A stretch of DNA of 64,000 bases from Liolophura sinensis (GCF_032854445.1 NC_088299.1:9169608-9233607); one strand, 5' to 3'; shown: positions 11,001 through 22,024, counted from the first letter of the stretch. Notes: a model not told the origin generated them from the sequence alone. Program-made: numbers and translations.

Positions 11001-14000
11001 TCTATGTAGGTCCAGAAGAGCCCTACAATCATAACTAAAATGTTCATATACGCAAAGACAACCACAAATAATTTACCCTGTGTAGGTCCAGAAGAGCCCT
11101 ACAATCATAACTAAAATGTTCATATACGCAAAGAAAACCACAAATAATTTGCTCTATGTAGGCCCAGAAGAGCCGTACAATTATAACTGAAATGTTCATA
11201 TACGCAAAGAAAACCACAAATAATTTACCCTGTGTAGGCCCAGAAGAGCCCTACAATCATAACTAAAATGTTCATATACGCAAAGAAAACCACAAATAAT
11301 TTACCCTGTGAAGGCTCAAAAGAGCCCTGCAATCATAACTAAAATGTTCATATACGCAAAGAAAACCACAAATAATTTTCCCTGTGAAGGCTCAAAAGAG
11401 CCCTGCAATCATAACTGAAATGTTCATATACACAAAGAAAACCACAAATAATTTGCCCTATGAAGGCCCAGAAGAGCCCTACAATCATAACTGAAATGTT
11501 CATATACGCAAAGAAAACCACAAATAATTGTCCCTGTGTAGGCCCAGAAGAGCCCTGCAATCATAACTGAAATGTTCATATACGCAAAGAAAACCACAAA
11601 TAATTTACCCTGTGAAGGCCCAGAAGAGCCCTGCAATCATAACTAAAATGTTCATATACGCAAAGAAAACCACAAATAATTTGCCCTGTGTAGGTCCAGA
11701 AGAGCCCTACAATCATAACTGAAATGTTCATATACGCAAAGAAAACCACAAATAATTTGCCCTGTGAAGGCTCAAAAGAGCCCTGCAATCATAACTAAAA
11801 TGTTCATATACGCAAAGAAAACCACAAATAATTTACCCTGTGAAGGCCCAGAAGAGCCCTGCAATCATAACTAAAATGTTCATATACGCAAAGAAAACCA
11901 CAAATAATTTGCCCTGTGTAGGTCCAGAAGAGCCGTACAATTATAACTGAAATGTTCATATACGCAAAGAAAACCACAAATAATTTGCCCTGTGAAGGCT
12001 CAAAAGAGCCCTGCAATCATAACTAAAATGTTCATATACGCAAAGAAAACCACAAATAATTTGCCCTGTGAAGGCTCAAAAGAGCCCTACAATCATAACT
12101 GAAATGTTCATATACGCAAAGAAAACCACAAATAATTTGCCCTGTGAAGGCCCAGAAGAGCCGTACAATCATAACTGAAATGTTCATATACGCAAAGAAA
12201 ACCACAAATAATTTACCCTGTGAAGGCCCAGAAGAGCCCTGCAATCATAACTAAAATGTTCATATACGCAAAGAAAACCACAAATAATTTACCCTGTGTA
12301 GGTCCAGAAGAGCCGTACAATTATAACTGAAATGTTCATATACGCAAAGAAAACCACAAATAATTTGCCCTGTGTAGATCCAGAAGAGCCGTACAATTAT
12401 AACTGAAATGTTCATATACGCAAAGAAAACCACAAATAATTTGCCCTGTGAAGGCCCAGAAGAGCCATACAATTATAACTGAAATGTTCATATACGCAAA
12501 GAAAACCACAAATAATTTTCCCTGTGTAGGTCCAGAAGAGCCGTACAATTATAACTGAAATGTTCATATACGCAAAGAAAACCACAAATAATTTGCCCTG
12601 TGTAGGCCCAGAAGAGCCCTACAATTATAACTGAAATGTTCATATACGCAAAGAAAACCACAAATAATTTGCCCTGTGTAGGCCCAGAAGAGCCGTACAA
12701 TTATAACTGAAATGTTCATATACGCAAAGAAAACCACAAATAATTTGCCCTGTGAAGGCTCAAAAGAGCCCTGCAATCATAACTAAAATGTTCATATACG
12801 CAAAGAAAACCACAAATAATTTTCCCTGTGTAGGTCCAGAAGAGCCGTACAATTATAACTGAAATGTTCATATACGCAAAGAAAACCACAAATAATTTGC
12901 CCTGTGAAGGCCCAGAAGAGCCCTACAATCATAACTGAAATGTTCATATACGCAAAGAAAACCACAAATAATTTGCCTTGTGAAGGCTCAAAAGAGCCCT
13001 GCAATCATAACTAAAATGTTCATATACGCAAAGAAAACCACAAATAATTTTCCCTCTGTGGGCCCAGAAGAGCCCTACAATCATAACTGAAATGCTCATA
13101 TACGCAAAGAAAACCACAAATAATAATACCCTGTGTAGGTCCAGAAGAGCCCTACAATCATAACTGAAATGTTCATATACGCAAAGAAAACCACAAATAA
13201 TTTACCCTGTGTAGGCCCAGAAGAGCCATACAATTATAACTGAAATGTTCATATACGCAAAGAAAACCACAAATAATTGTCCCTGTGTAGGTCCAGAAGA
13301 GCCCTACAATCATAACTGAAATGTTCATATACGCAAAGACAACCACAAATAATTTGCCCTGTGTAGGCCCAGAAGAGCCCTGCAATCATAACTAAAATGT
13401 TCATATACGCAAAGAAAACCACAATTAATTTGCTCTATGTTGGCCCAGAAGAGCCGTACAATTATAACTAAAATGTTCATATACGCAAAGAAAACCACAA
13501 ATAATTTTCCCTGTGAAGGCTCAAAAGAGCCGTACAATTATAACTGAAATGTTCATAAAGGCAAAAGAAAACCACAAATAATTTGCCCTGTGAAGGCCCA
13601 GAAGAGCCCTACAATCATAACTGAAATGTTCATATACGCAAAGAAAACCACAAATAATTTACCCTGTGTAGGTCCAGAAGAGCCCTACAATCATAACTGA
13701 AATGTTCATATACGCAAAGAAAACCACAAATAATTTGCCCTGTGAAGGCCCAGAAGAGGCCTACAATCATAACTGAAATGTTCATATACGCAAAGAAGAC
13801 CACAAATAATTGTCCCTGTGTAGGTCCAGAAGAGCCCTGCAATCATAACTAAAATGTTCATATACGCAAAGAAAACCACAAATAATCTGCCCTGTGTAGG
13901 CCCAGAAGAGCCGTACAATTATAACTAAAATGTTCATATACGCAAAGAAAACCACAAATAATTTACCCTGTGTAGGCCCAGAAGAGCCCTACAATCATAA

Positions 14001-17000
14001 CTAAAATGTTCATATACGGAAAGAAAACCACAAATAATTTGCTCTATGTAGGCCCAGAAGAGCCGTTCAATTATAACTGAAATGTTCATATACGCAAAGA
14101 AAACCACAAATAATTTGCCCTGTGTAGGCCCAGAAGAGCCCTGCAATCATAACTAAAATGTTCATATACGCAAAGAAAACCACAAATAATTTGCCCTGTG
14201 AAGGCTCAAAAGAGCCCTACAATCATAACTAAAATGTTCATATACGCAAAGAAAACCACAAATAATTTGCCCTGTGAAGGCTCAAAAGAGCCCTGCAATC
14301 ATAACTGAAATGTTCATATACACAAAGACAACCACAAATAATTTGCCCTGAGTAGGCCCAGAAGAGCCCTACAATCATAACTGAAATGTTCATATACGCA
14401 AAGAAAACCACAAATAATTGTCCCTGTGTAGGCCCAGAAGAGCCCTGCAATCATAACTAAAATGTTCATATACGCAAAGAAAACCACAAATAATTTACCC
14501 TGAGTAGGCCCAGAAGAGCCCTACAATTATAACTAAAATGTTCATATACGCAAAGACAACCACAAATAATTTACCCTGTGTAGGCCCAGAAGAGCCCTAC
14601 AATCATAACTGAAATGTTCATATACGCAAAGAAAACCACAAATAATCTGCCCTGTGTAGGCCCAGAAGAGCCGTACAATTATAACTAAAATGTTCATATA
14701 CGCAAAGAAAACCACAAATAATTTACCCTGTGTAGGCCCAGAAGAGCCCTACAATCATAACTAAAATGTTCATATACGGAAAGAAAACCACAAATAATTT
14801 GCTCTATGTAGGCCCAGAAGAGCCGTACAAATTATAACTGAAATGTTCATATACGCAAAGAAAACCACAAATAATTTGCCCTGTGTAGGCCCAGAAGAGC
14901 CCTACAATTATAACTGAAATGTTCATATACGCAAAGAAAACCACAAATAATTTGCCCTGTGTAGGTCCAGAAGAGCCCTACAATCATAACTGAAATGTTC
15001 ATATACGCAAAGAAAACCACAAATAATTTGCCCTGTGTAGGCCCAGAAGAGCCATACAGTTATAACTGAAATGTTCATATACGCAAAGAAAACCACAAAT
15101 AATTTACCCTGTGTAGGCCCAGAAGAGCCCTACAATCATAACTAAAATGTTCATATACGCAAAGAAAACCACAAATAATTTGCCCTGTGTAGGCCCAGAA
15201 GAGCCGTACAATTATAACTGAAATGTTCATATACGCAAAGAAAACCACAAATAATTTACCCTGTGTAGGTCCAGAAGAGCCGTACAATTATAACTAAAAT
15301 GTACATATACGCAAAGAAAACCACAAATAATTTACCCTGTGTAGGTCCAGAAGAGCCCTACAATCATAACTGAAATGTTCATATACGCAAAGAAAACCAC
15401 AAATAATTTGCCCTGTGTAGGCCCAGAAGAGCCATACAATTATAACTGAAATGTTCATATACGCAAAGAAAACCACAAATAATTTACCCTGTGTAGGCCC
15501 AGAAGAGTCCTGCAATCATAACTGATCTGTCATCTACATATCGATAAATGTCTGTGGACATGATCAGGCTACAGAGGCATTTATTTAGGCGCTGTCTGTT
15601 CTTTGATCCTGTTTATTTCTTTGAATAAAATTTTGTTTAAAAATGCACATGGTAATTCTTCAACATTTTCTCATATTTACAAAATGTTTATTCAAGCATA
15701 TTCTGAAGGCATTATTCTGTGTTGACTGATAAATTTATATTGACACTGGCCAATTAACCAATGTAGTTTTGTCTCTAAATCAAATTTGAAAATGTGCATA
15801 AACTGCACTGGAAGTTGTTTTTATGTATGCAAAAAGGTTGAGGAATTAGGGTAGGTTCTTTAGGTCAAAGGGCATGGTGAGTTAAAGTCCAGCTCATGCT
15901 GGCTTCCTCTTCGGCCGTACGTGGGAAGGTCTGTCAGCAACCTGCGGATGGTCGTGGGTTTCCCCCCGGGCTGTGCCCGGTTTCCACCCACCATAATGCT
16001 GGCCGCCGTCGTATAAGTGAAATATTCTTGAGTACGGCGTAAAACACCAATCAAAAAAAAAAAAAAAAAAAATCAAAGAGCATGAACAGTTGTAATAAAG
16101 TCTTCTGTAGGTAAATATCTAGTTTCACATATCAGAGGGTATGGAATATCGTAACAGAATATGCCAGGGATCTGAACTGATTTATTCTGTCTTTTTTTTA
16201 CTTTATTTGTTTCTTGTATTACGAAGGAATTCTGTTATTCCTGTACATGTAGGAAATACAGTCTTATGCTTGAATTATTTCGACATTGGAAATGTCTACC
16301 TGTTTTGTTCAGCCTGTTCTATCTACCAACCTTTCAGAGGAATTGTGTTCGTCATTGACGGAGCAGCCTTTCAGAAAGAAATCAAAGAAGTAGCTGAGTA
16401 AGTATAAAATTTCAGTAAAGTATATTTGGTGTTGAGGTACCGTACCACTGAGCCATGCCTCGTGTCCATTTAATTGGTTATTTCCTCTACCTGGATATTT
16501 TACCATTGAGTGATTGTCTGATTTTGTCATTATCTTAAATGTTTAGCTTGTAAAGGCCTGCCTATAATCTGTCGATGGTCCTTCCACAGTAATGCTAGCA
16601 GCCACCACATAAATCTGTGTCCATAGGATTGCTATACTGCATTTCTGTCTGTCACTTATACAAGGTATTGATATAATGACAGACTAAGATTGTGAATTTT
16701 CCAGATTCCTTTGTGACAAAGTCTCTGCAACTATTTTTTATGCAAAAAAAAACAAACAAACATTAAACGCAGCTTGTAGTGGCATTCATGTGGTCTTACA
16801 TGAACTTCCTCCTCTGATGTCGCATGAACAGAAGGATTTTAAAGTCTGTGTGGAACATGTGGGAATGTTCATCAGTTATGCTTCCTGAATGAACAATTGT
16901 GGCTTTATAACCCCATGGGCCTCCATGGCTCAGTTGGTTAGCGCGCTGGCGCAGCGTAATGACCCAGGAGCCTCTCACCAATGCGGTGGCTGTGAGTTCA

Positions 17001-20000
17001 AGTCCAGCTCATGCTGGCTTCCTCTCTGGCCGAAAGTGGGAAGGTCTGCCAACAACCTGCGGATGGTCGTGGGTTTCCTCTGGGCTCTGCCCGGTTTCCT
17101 CCCACCATAATGTTGGTCGCCGTCGTATGAGTGAAATATTCTTGAGTACGGCATAAAACACCAATCAGATAAATAAATAAATTTATAACCCCATGTGGCT
17201 AGCAGTTTTACACCATGAAGGTGGATTTCCTTCAGCGATGTAATTTGACCATTGTTTTAGTCAAAACATGTGTATATGAAATATTGACCATTTAACACTG
17301 TCCAAAGTGTTTTTAAAGTGATGGTTTGTCTTGTTTGATCATTTCAGCTACCTGTACTTGATACTGAGTGACGGTGTGTTGTCAGGTAACTCACCACCTA
17401 TCCTGATTGCCTGTAACAAACAAGACCAAACGCTTTGTAAAGGGGCAAAGGTCATCAAGTCTCAGCTGGAGAAAGAAATGTAAGCTCTTTAAATCTACTG
17501 CACTCAGATAAAATGAACCTTGATCTCCTGTAAACGATGTTTTCTGCTGGGTTGCTTGGACTTAAAATTCTCAAGATTCCCCTGACCATCAGGGCATTGG
17601 CATGAATTGATCGACAGTGGTTTCTATGCTGTCTTACATAAAGTTTGCAGGACACCACTTGTCTGCCACTAATGTCACACGTGTATGTTAATATCTGTGG
17701 AACTGTTCATCAGAATAACTTTCTAAAGGTTTCCTCTGCTAATAATATCCTGGCTTCCAGCCTTAAGTGGAAAAATATCTTAAACATGTTACGTGAAATA
17801 TAAAGTCAAAAAAAGAAAAATAAGTGAAAAATAGTTTAAATTTTCAGGCAACCAAAAGCGTTTTTATTGGTTTATTCTTAAGATGAACATTCATGTAATG
17901 ATTAAACAATTTAATCTGAAGCAAATTTCAAAATATAACCCAACCATACATTCATACATGTATTTCTTACAACCTTACAAAGTTTACAACCATCTCATGC
18001 CTGTGCATTCTGACATTTACAGCCATGATGAACCTTTGAATCCCAAAATGTACAGCCTTTTGAACCATTTGACAGCCCTTTGAATGCCAAAATGTACAGC
18101 CATGACGGCTTTTTGAATGCCAAAATGTACAGCCATGGCAGCCAGTTGAATCCCAAAATGTACAGCCATGACAGCCCTTTGAATCGCAAAATGTACAGCC
18201 ATGACAGCCCTTTGAATCCCAAAATGTACAGCCGGCAAGCCTTTGAAACCCAAAATGTACAGCCATGTCAGCCTTTTAAATCCGAAAATGTACAGCCATA
18301 CAGCCCTTTGAATCCCAAAATGTACAGCCTGGGCAACCCTTTGAAACCCAAAATGTACAGCCATGCAGCCCTTTGAATCGCAAAATGTACAGCCTGGACA
18401 AGCCTTTGAAACCCAAAATGTACAGCCACGTCAGCCTTTTAAATCCCAAAATGTACAGCCATGACAGCCCTTTGAATTGCAAAATGTACAGCCATGCAGC
18501 CCTTTGAATCCCAAAATGTACAGCCTGGGCAACCCTTTGAAACCCAAAATGTACAGCCATGGCAGCCCGTTGAATCCCAAAATGTACAGCCATGGCAGCC
18601 CTTTCAATCCCAAAATGTACAGCCATGACGGCCCTTTCAATCCCAAAATTTACAGCCATGGCAGCCCTTTGAATTCCAAAATTTACAGACGTGACAGCCC
18701 TTTAAATCCCCAAAATGTACAGACATGACATCTTTTTGAGTTCCAAAATCTACAGCCATGGCGGTCCTTTGAACACCAAAATGTACAACCCTTTGAATCC
18801 CAAAATGAACAGCCATGACAGCCTTTTGAATCACAACCTGTGAATCCAGAAATGAAGAAAAATATATTTCTAATTCTAAACTGTACAGCCTTTTATTTAT
18901 TTGGTTGTTAGTTTATGCAACACTCCAAAATATTTCATCAAAACAATGATGGCCATTCTTGAGAAAGGAAACAATCACCAACATACGCAATTGCTGCCCT
19001 AGTTTAAGGGGTGGTTAAAACTGGGCTGAAGCTGAAGGAAAGCACCACACTTCTTTGGGAACATGGCCAACATTTGTGACGTCCTATAGCCTTAGTCTAA
19101 CCAGAACAGCTTGATTCGAAGAGGCAAGCTTATTGGGTCAATGTCTGAGCAACTTCCAGCAAAAGCCATTAGTAAACTGAGCGAACAGAAGCTGATATTA
19201 TTAGACTTTCTCATTGACCAACATTGATCTTGGACTTGTGGTCTGAAGTGATAAAACAAGTCTAGGCTGTTTGGCCAACGAGGGTGCTACCTGCCGCGGA
19301 ATTCCAAGGTGTCATCTCCTTTTCGGGGGCAGGCCATGGCGGACTGGTTAAGGTGCTGTTAATCGCTAAGTTAAACAAGATGTGGGTTCAGTCCCATTCT
19401 TAAGCCCGGGGATTTCTAGAGTCGCCATTGTTTTCAGGGTCTTGGAGGTCATTCTTAGTTGATGGAGCTCTGTAGAGTGGTCTTGTCAGCGGACTACTTG
19501 TTCTCCGTCAACCCAGCATATATGTATTATAAGCGAAGTACCCAAATCACAATTGAAAGTCGACCGGGTAAAACTAAAAAAAAAAAACAAAAAAGGCCAG
19601 ATTCCCAGTGAGTGGTTTCGTTACCTGAAAGTAGAAGTGGTTATGCAGTCTCCAGCAGTGTGGAAAAAACATGTGTATAATGTCCAATACGTCATTTGCT
19701 GTACATAATCCGCAAAACTTTCAAAACATTAAGGTCCATATATGTAACGGTATCTGCATGATGTTAAAATATTAACTAAATAAATCAGATGAAATGAACC
19801 TTTTGAATCGCCAGATGTATGCGTATGTACTGAAACAGACGTGCACAGAATTCAGTGTTCACTCTCCCAAAACAAGATATCCCGTGGTGCTGACCCCCAT
19901 ATTCATAGATGTTTGTTTATTTATTTAATTGGAATTTACCCCCGGTACTAATAATAATTCACTGAATAATGACGACGGCCAGCATTACAGTGATAGGAAC

Positions 20001-20523
20001 ACAGACAGAACTTTAGGAAGATGATGAGATGTAGTTCCATTTTAACCTGGTGTCACCCTGAAATGAACTTATGTTGCTTATTTCATGAAAACTGACATTC
20101 TGACTTTCTGAAACATGATTGTGTAATTTGGCTTAAATTGACATCTTGTTAAATTAGTAATCCTGGTTTGAATTCACGCAGAATTTGAATTCACGCGAAA
20201 ACTGACATATGCTTTTCTTTTTTGGCACCATATATAAATGCCATGTTACACATAGAGAGCCTTCATTTTTACTTTTTTTGATTTAGTGCTCAAATTTTGC
20301 AATGCTTGTTTTTTTTTTTAGCAACACTCAGCGAGTGACGAGGTCTGCTGCACTCCAGGGAACAGACAACACCGCCAACAACAACACCTTTCTCGGAATG
20401 CGGAACAAGGATTTTGAATTCTCTGATTTAAAGCCGTTTAAAGTAGAATTTGCAGAGTGCTCTGCACTGGGTAAGGGGAATGGCTTGTCAGACGTGGAGG
20501 AATGGATTGAGAAGATTGCATAG
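4967..20523 (+). CDS. SRPRB: Signal recognition particle receptor subunit beta, complete (7 exons, 257 aa)
   Basis: SRPRB is the ER-membrane GTPase that anchors the SRP receptor alpha subunit and helps hand ribosome-nascent chain complexes to the translocon. The exons are 4967-5093, 7854-7948, 9822-9896, 10575-10657, 16338-16397, 17348-17479 and 20322-20523; all six junctions are GT-AG and phase-consistent. The 257-aa product has a transmembrane helix at about residues 26-48, a P-loop GTCDSGKT at 62-69, G3 DLPGH at 107-111, G4 NKQD at 170-173 and G5 ECSA at 236-239, and ends in WIEKIA. Human SRPRB has 271 aa with the same motif order. The start at 4967 gives a short cytosolic N-terminus; an in-frame ATG at 4922 would add 15 residues and cannot be excluded. 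Coding is about 0.8 kb of 15.6 kb, and the introns are full of repeats. Confidence 0.96.
5429..6170. mobile_element. Foldback/MITE-like element with ~230-bp diverged inverted ends, in SRPRB intron 1
   Basis: The two ends are inverted copies. TTCAATTAAAT at 5429 pairs with ATTTAATTGAA ending at 6170. Complementarity continues with indels through TTTCAACAATTT, GTTGAATTAAAAA, TCCATTC.GCAAGG, CCTCTCCAAAA and TTCTGGTGTG to about 5665 on the left and 5925 on the right. The ~260-bp middle has no recognisable coding. No target-site duplication was obvious, so the outer boundary may be off by a few bases. Confidence 0.75.
7469..7740 (+). mobile_element. SINE family 1, full length, in SRPRB intron 1
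   Basis: The head starts GGCCTCCGTCGCTGAGG (diverged A box), followed by GAGTTCAATTCCAGC (B box), the central domain and AAAACACCAGTAAAATAAATA. It is diverged, so it is an older copy. No target-site duplication was found. Confidence 0.88.
7854..7948 (+). CDS. SRPRB: SRPRB exon 2: P-loop
   Basis: The acceptor is TCTTGAAG and the donor is GTGAGT, phase 0 out. The exon carries RQAVLLLGTCDSGKTSLF, the nucleotide-binding P-loop (human GLCDSGKT). Confidence 0.95.
8165..8790. repeat. Diverged ~190-300-bp direct repeats in SRPRB intron 2
   Basis: Three copies share AGTTTTCACACCACCTTTAT or a variant, GAAACTTGGTGGGAATGA, and (two of them) AATTAGGTGTATTTGTATTT. They start near 8195, 8545 and 8745. The type resembles monomer repeats common in mollusc introns; no coding is visible. 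Confidence 0.65.
8843..8883. repeat. Perfect 14-bp inverted repeat (hairpin)
   Basis: CATGGTGTGCACAC at 8843-8856 pairs exactly with GTGTGCACACCATG at 8870-8883, around a 13-base loop. It lies just after a CACTCACTCACT run of the family 2 SINE tail type. Confidence 0.85.
9311..9453 (+). mobile_element. SINE family 1, 5'-truncated, in SRPRB intron 2
   Basis: It starts inside the central domain (CAGCAACCTGCC) and ends in AAAACACCAATAAAATAAATA. A second short tail fragment (CACCAGTCAAATAAATAAATA) lies at about 9490-9515. Confidence 0.85.
9822..9896 (+). CDS. SRPRB: SRPRB exon 3: switch I region
   Basis: The acceptor is TTTTTTTCAG and the donor is GTGAGT; 25 whole codons. It encodes the T-x-TSI switch I segment (TTYTSIKENVGSYKV; human TQTSITDSCAVYRV). 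The intron that follows holds degenerate copies of the end of this exon. Confidence 0.94.
9927..10345. repeat. ~62-bp decaying tandem repeat in SRPRB intron 3
   Basis: Six or seven copies share CATTACAGAAAACATT, CAGCTACATTGTGGCAAA and TAAAGTTTACAATGTCTA. The units resemble the 3' end of exon 3 plus its donor (see findings). Divergence rises toward both ends. Confidence 0.9.
10575..10657 (+). CDS. SRPRB: SRPRB exon 4: G3 motif DLPGHE
   Basis: The acceptor is TTTATTTGCAG and the donor is GTATGT, phase 2. It encodes ILDLPGHERLRVQSLE. The 76-bp satellite array starts three bases into the following intron. Confidence 0.95.
10661..15524. repeat. 76-bp tandem array, about 64 copies, in SRPRB intron 4
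   Basis: The unit runs from GTTCATATACGCAAAG through AACCACAAATAATTTGCC and AGAAGAGCC to CATAACTGAAAT, and recurs every 76 bp for about 4.86 kb with low divergence. Variants mix in patches (GTGTAGGCCCAGAAG or GTGAAGGCTCAAAAG; CAATCATAA or CAATTATAA). The first unit begins three bases into the intron. All frames of the minus strand look open only because the repeat is. Confidence 0.98.
15877..16072 (+). mobile_element. SINE family 1, 5'-truncated, with target-site duplication, in SRPRB intron 4
   Basis: The copy begins at GTGAGTTAAAGTCC (B-box side) and ends in a long A run. Flanks TCAAAGGGCATG (15865-15876) and TCAAAGAGCATG (16073-16084) differ by one base. Truncation with flanking repeats indicates incomplete reverse transcription at insertion. 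Confidence 0.9.
16338..16397 (+). CDS. SRPRB: SRPRB exon 5
   Basis: The acceptor is CCTTTCAG and the donor is GTAAGT, phase 2 in and out. It encodes GIVFVIDGAAFQKEIKEVA (human AIVFVVDSAAFQREVKDVA). Confidence 0.95.
16918..17181 (+). mobile_element. SINE family 1, full length with 14-bp target-site duplication, in SRPRB intron 5
   Basis: GGCCTCCATGGCTCAGTTGG opens the tRNA-like head (A box), followed by GAGTTCAAGTCC (B box), the central domain, AACACCAATCAGATAAATA and a tail. It is flanked by TTTATAACCCCATG at 16904-16917 and 17182-17195. This is the best-preserved copy in the window. Confidence 0.95.
17348..17479 (+). CDS. SRPRB: SRPRB exon 6: G4 motif NKQD
   Basis: The acceptor is CATTTCAG and the donor is GTAAGC, phase 2 out. 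It contains PPILIACNKQD, the guanine-specificity motif, then KVIKSQLEKE. Confidence 0.95.
18007..18840. repeat. ~33-bp minisatellite in SRPRB intron 6
   Basis: About 25 copies of a unit close to CCCTTTGAATCCCAAAATG followed by TACAGCCATGACAG, with some 30- to 32-bp variants. Many units are multiples of three, so long open frames appear on both strands. These are repeat artefacts. Confidence 0.95.
19331..19597 (+). mobile_element. tRNA-headed SINE of a separate family, poly(A)-like tail
   Basis: The head GGCCATGGCGGACTGGTTAA with GTGGGTTCAGTCCCA resembles a class II (Leu-like) tRNA with A and B boxes. A ~180-bp body and an A-rich end (CTAAAAAAAAAAAACAAAAAA) follow. It lies in SRPRB intron 6. 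Confidence 0.7.
19911..20020 (-). mobile_element. SINE family 1 fragment
   Basis: The tail TTTATTTATTTAATTGG, ACGACGGCCAGCATTA and the start of the central domain are present and strongly diverged. Confidence 0.75.
20322..20523 (+). CDS. SRPRB: SRPRB exon 7: G5 and C-terminus
   Basis: A long pyrimidine tract precedes the TAG acceptor. The exon encodes NTQRVTRSAAL, an Asn-rich linker, DFEFSDL, the G5 motif ECSA and the terminal WIEKIA, then a TAG stop. No clear poly(A) signal was seen before the SINE at 20688. Confidence 0.95.
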
Positions 20524-20687
20524 ACAGTCCATAGCTGCGTTCAGTGTTACTTTTGACGCTTGCCTGGCGTCTTTATGCTCATTATATCAGTTCTGCGTAC
20601 ATGGAAGTTCTGTGAAAGTCTTCATCAAAAGTATTGACATCAAGGAGTGAAAGGAATGCATTTCTAAATTATGTTATACTTGTGCCC

Positions 20688-20956
20688 ACTGGGTCATTGT
20701 GGCAGAGGTGGCTAGCGTCCCAACGCAGGACAGTGACCAGGAGCCTCTCATTAATGCGGTCGTTGTGAGTTAGTCATGCTGATATCCTCTCCCAGCTGTA
20801 CGAGGAAATGTCTACCAGCAACCTGGGATGGTCGTGGGTTTCCCTATGGCGTTGCCGGTTTCCTCCCACGGGTTGAATGCTAGCCGAAGTATAAGTGAAA
20901 TATTCTTGAGCACGACGTAAGACACCAATCAAGTAAATAAAGAAATAAATAAAAAA
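20688..20956 (+). mobile_element. SINE family 1, near full length with 12-bp target-site duplication
   Basis: The diverged head (GGCAGAGGTGGCTAGCG), central domain and AACACC-like tail with AAATAAA repeats are present. It is flanked by ATACTTGTGCCC at 20676-20687 and 20957-20968. It lies about 165 bp after the SRPRB stop, probably within the 3' UTR. Confidence 0.92.
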
Positions 20957-21537
20957 ATACTTGTGCCCTGAACAGCTGTTAGGACATTAGGAATTCCACA
21001 CGTTTAAAACATTATACAAAATTGTACTAAATGTATTCAACGTGTTCTACATGACCTTCACTACTTATTTGTGCAAATCATCGTCAGGAATGTCTAATGT
21101 AACAAAACAAACGTAGTTCTCCAAGCGATTAAATTATTCGTGGTTTTGGGATTCTTGATTTCTTGAGTCCGTATACCTTTCATCACCTTTCATCACCGGT
21201 TTGTAGGTGAAGTCAGCAAATATATGAAGATATTCACGTCTTGTACCATTTGTGTTTTCTCTTCCTTCGTGTGGCTTTTATTCACAGTAAACCAGGCCAG
21301 TGTGTTCAGCTTATAACAGACTGTCAGCGGTTACCAGATACATGAAGCGTTTTTTTTTTAATTTCATAATGTATAGTTTAACAGGTATTCTTTCAGCACA
21401 AAAAAGTGCAGAAAGGCTCCACAACTTTCTCTAGGGGCGTAAAAAATGGCTGTAAACTACAGGTTTCATAAGCCTCAGAGATCAATCCGGAAATTAAGTA
21501 ACCAGCAATGTTGATGTCAACAGTTTGGAGGGGATGA

Positions 21538-21737
21538 NNNNNNNNNNNNNNNNNNNNNNNNNNNNNNNNNNNNNNNNNNNNNNNNNNNNNNNNNNNNNNN
21601 NNNNNNNNNNNNNNNNNNNNNNNNNNNNNNNNNNNNNNNNNNNNNNNNNNNNNNNNNNNNNNNNNNNNNNNNNNNNNNNNNNNNNNNNNNNNNNNNNNNN
21701 NNNNNNNNNNNNNNNNNNNNNNNNNNNNNNNNNNNNN
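21538..21737. other. Assembly gap (200 N)
   Basis: Exactly 200 undetermined bases, probably a scaffold gap of estimated or default size. Sequence order across it depends on scaffolding. Confidence 0.99.
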
Positions 21738-22024
21738 AAGCAGACACATAGAGAATCTGTTCCGCTCCTCAGGTCTGTAAGCGATTAAAATGAAACCATG
21801 GCCCTTGTGTCTGTCCAAAGAGGTTGCAGTTTCGAGCCCGGCTCTCACTACTTCGGCTGGCACAAAATTTAAAGAGATGCGTCCGGTGTGTTGAGTAAGA
21901 CAGCGGTTATCCTTGGCATCCCAGTGTCCAACACAATTAAGGCAAACCGACGTCGTAAAAGTGAAAAATTAATAATGCACCAATTTTACAAGTAAATTCG
22001 TAAATATATGGCATTACTCAGTAA

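Noticed and set aside
11348..15515. Many near-identical ~70-residue minus-strand open frames
   Set aside because: They are one frame of the 76-bp satellite repeated every 228 bp (three units). They lie in an SRPRB intron and have no independent start context.
10661..15524. CRISPR-like regular spacing
   Set aside because: The whole 76-bp unit is repeated with no unique spacers, the genome is eukaryotic, and it lies inside an intron: it is a satellite.
16918..17000. Apparent tRNA gene (A and B boxes)
   Set aside because: It is the head of a SINE that continues into the family body and tail and has a target-site duplication; there is no complete cloverleaf.
17967..18834. Long open frames on both strands with an 11-residue periodicity (MAVHFGIQRA type)
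   Set aside because: They are produced by the ~33-bp minisatellite, whose unit length is a multiple of three; both strands are open, as expected for an artefact.
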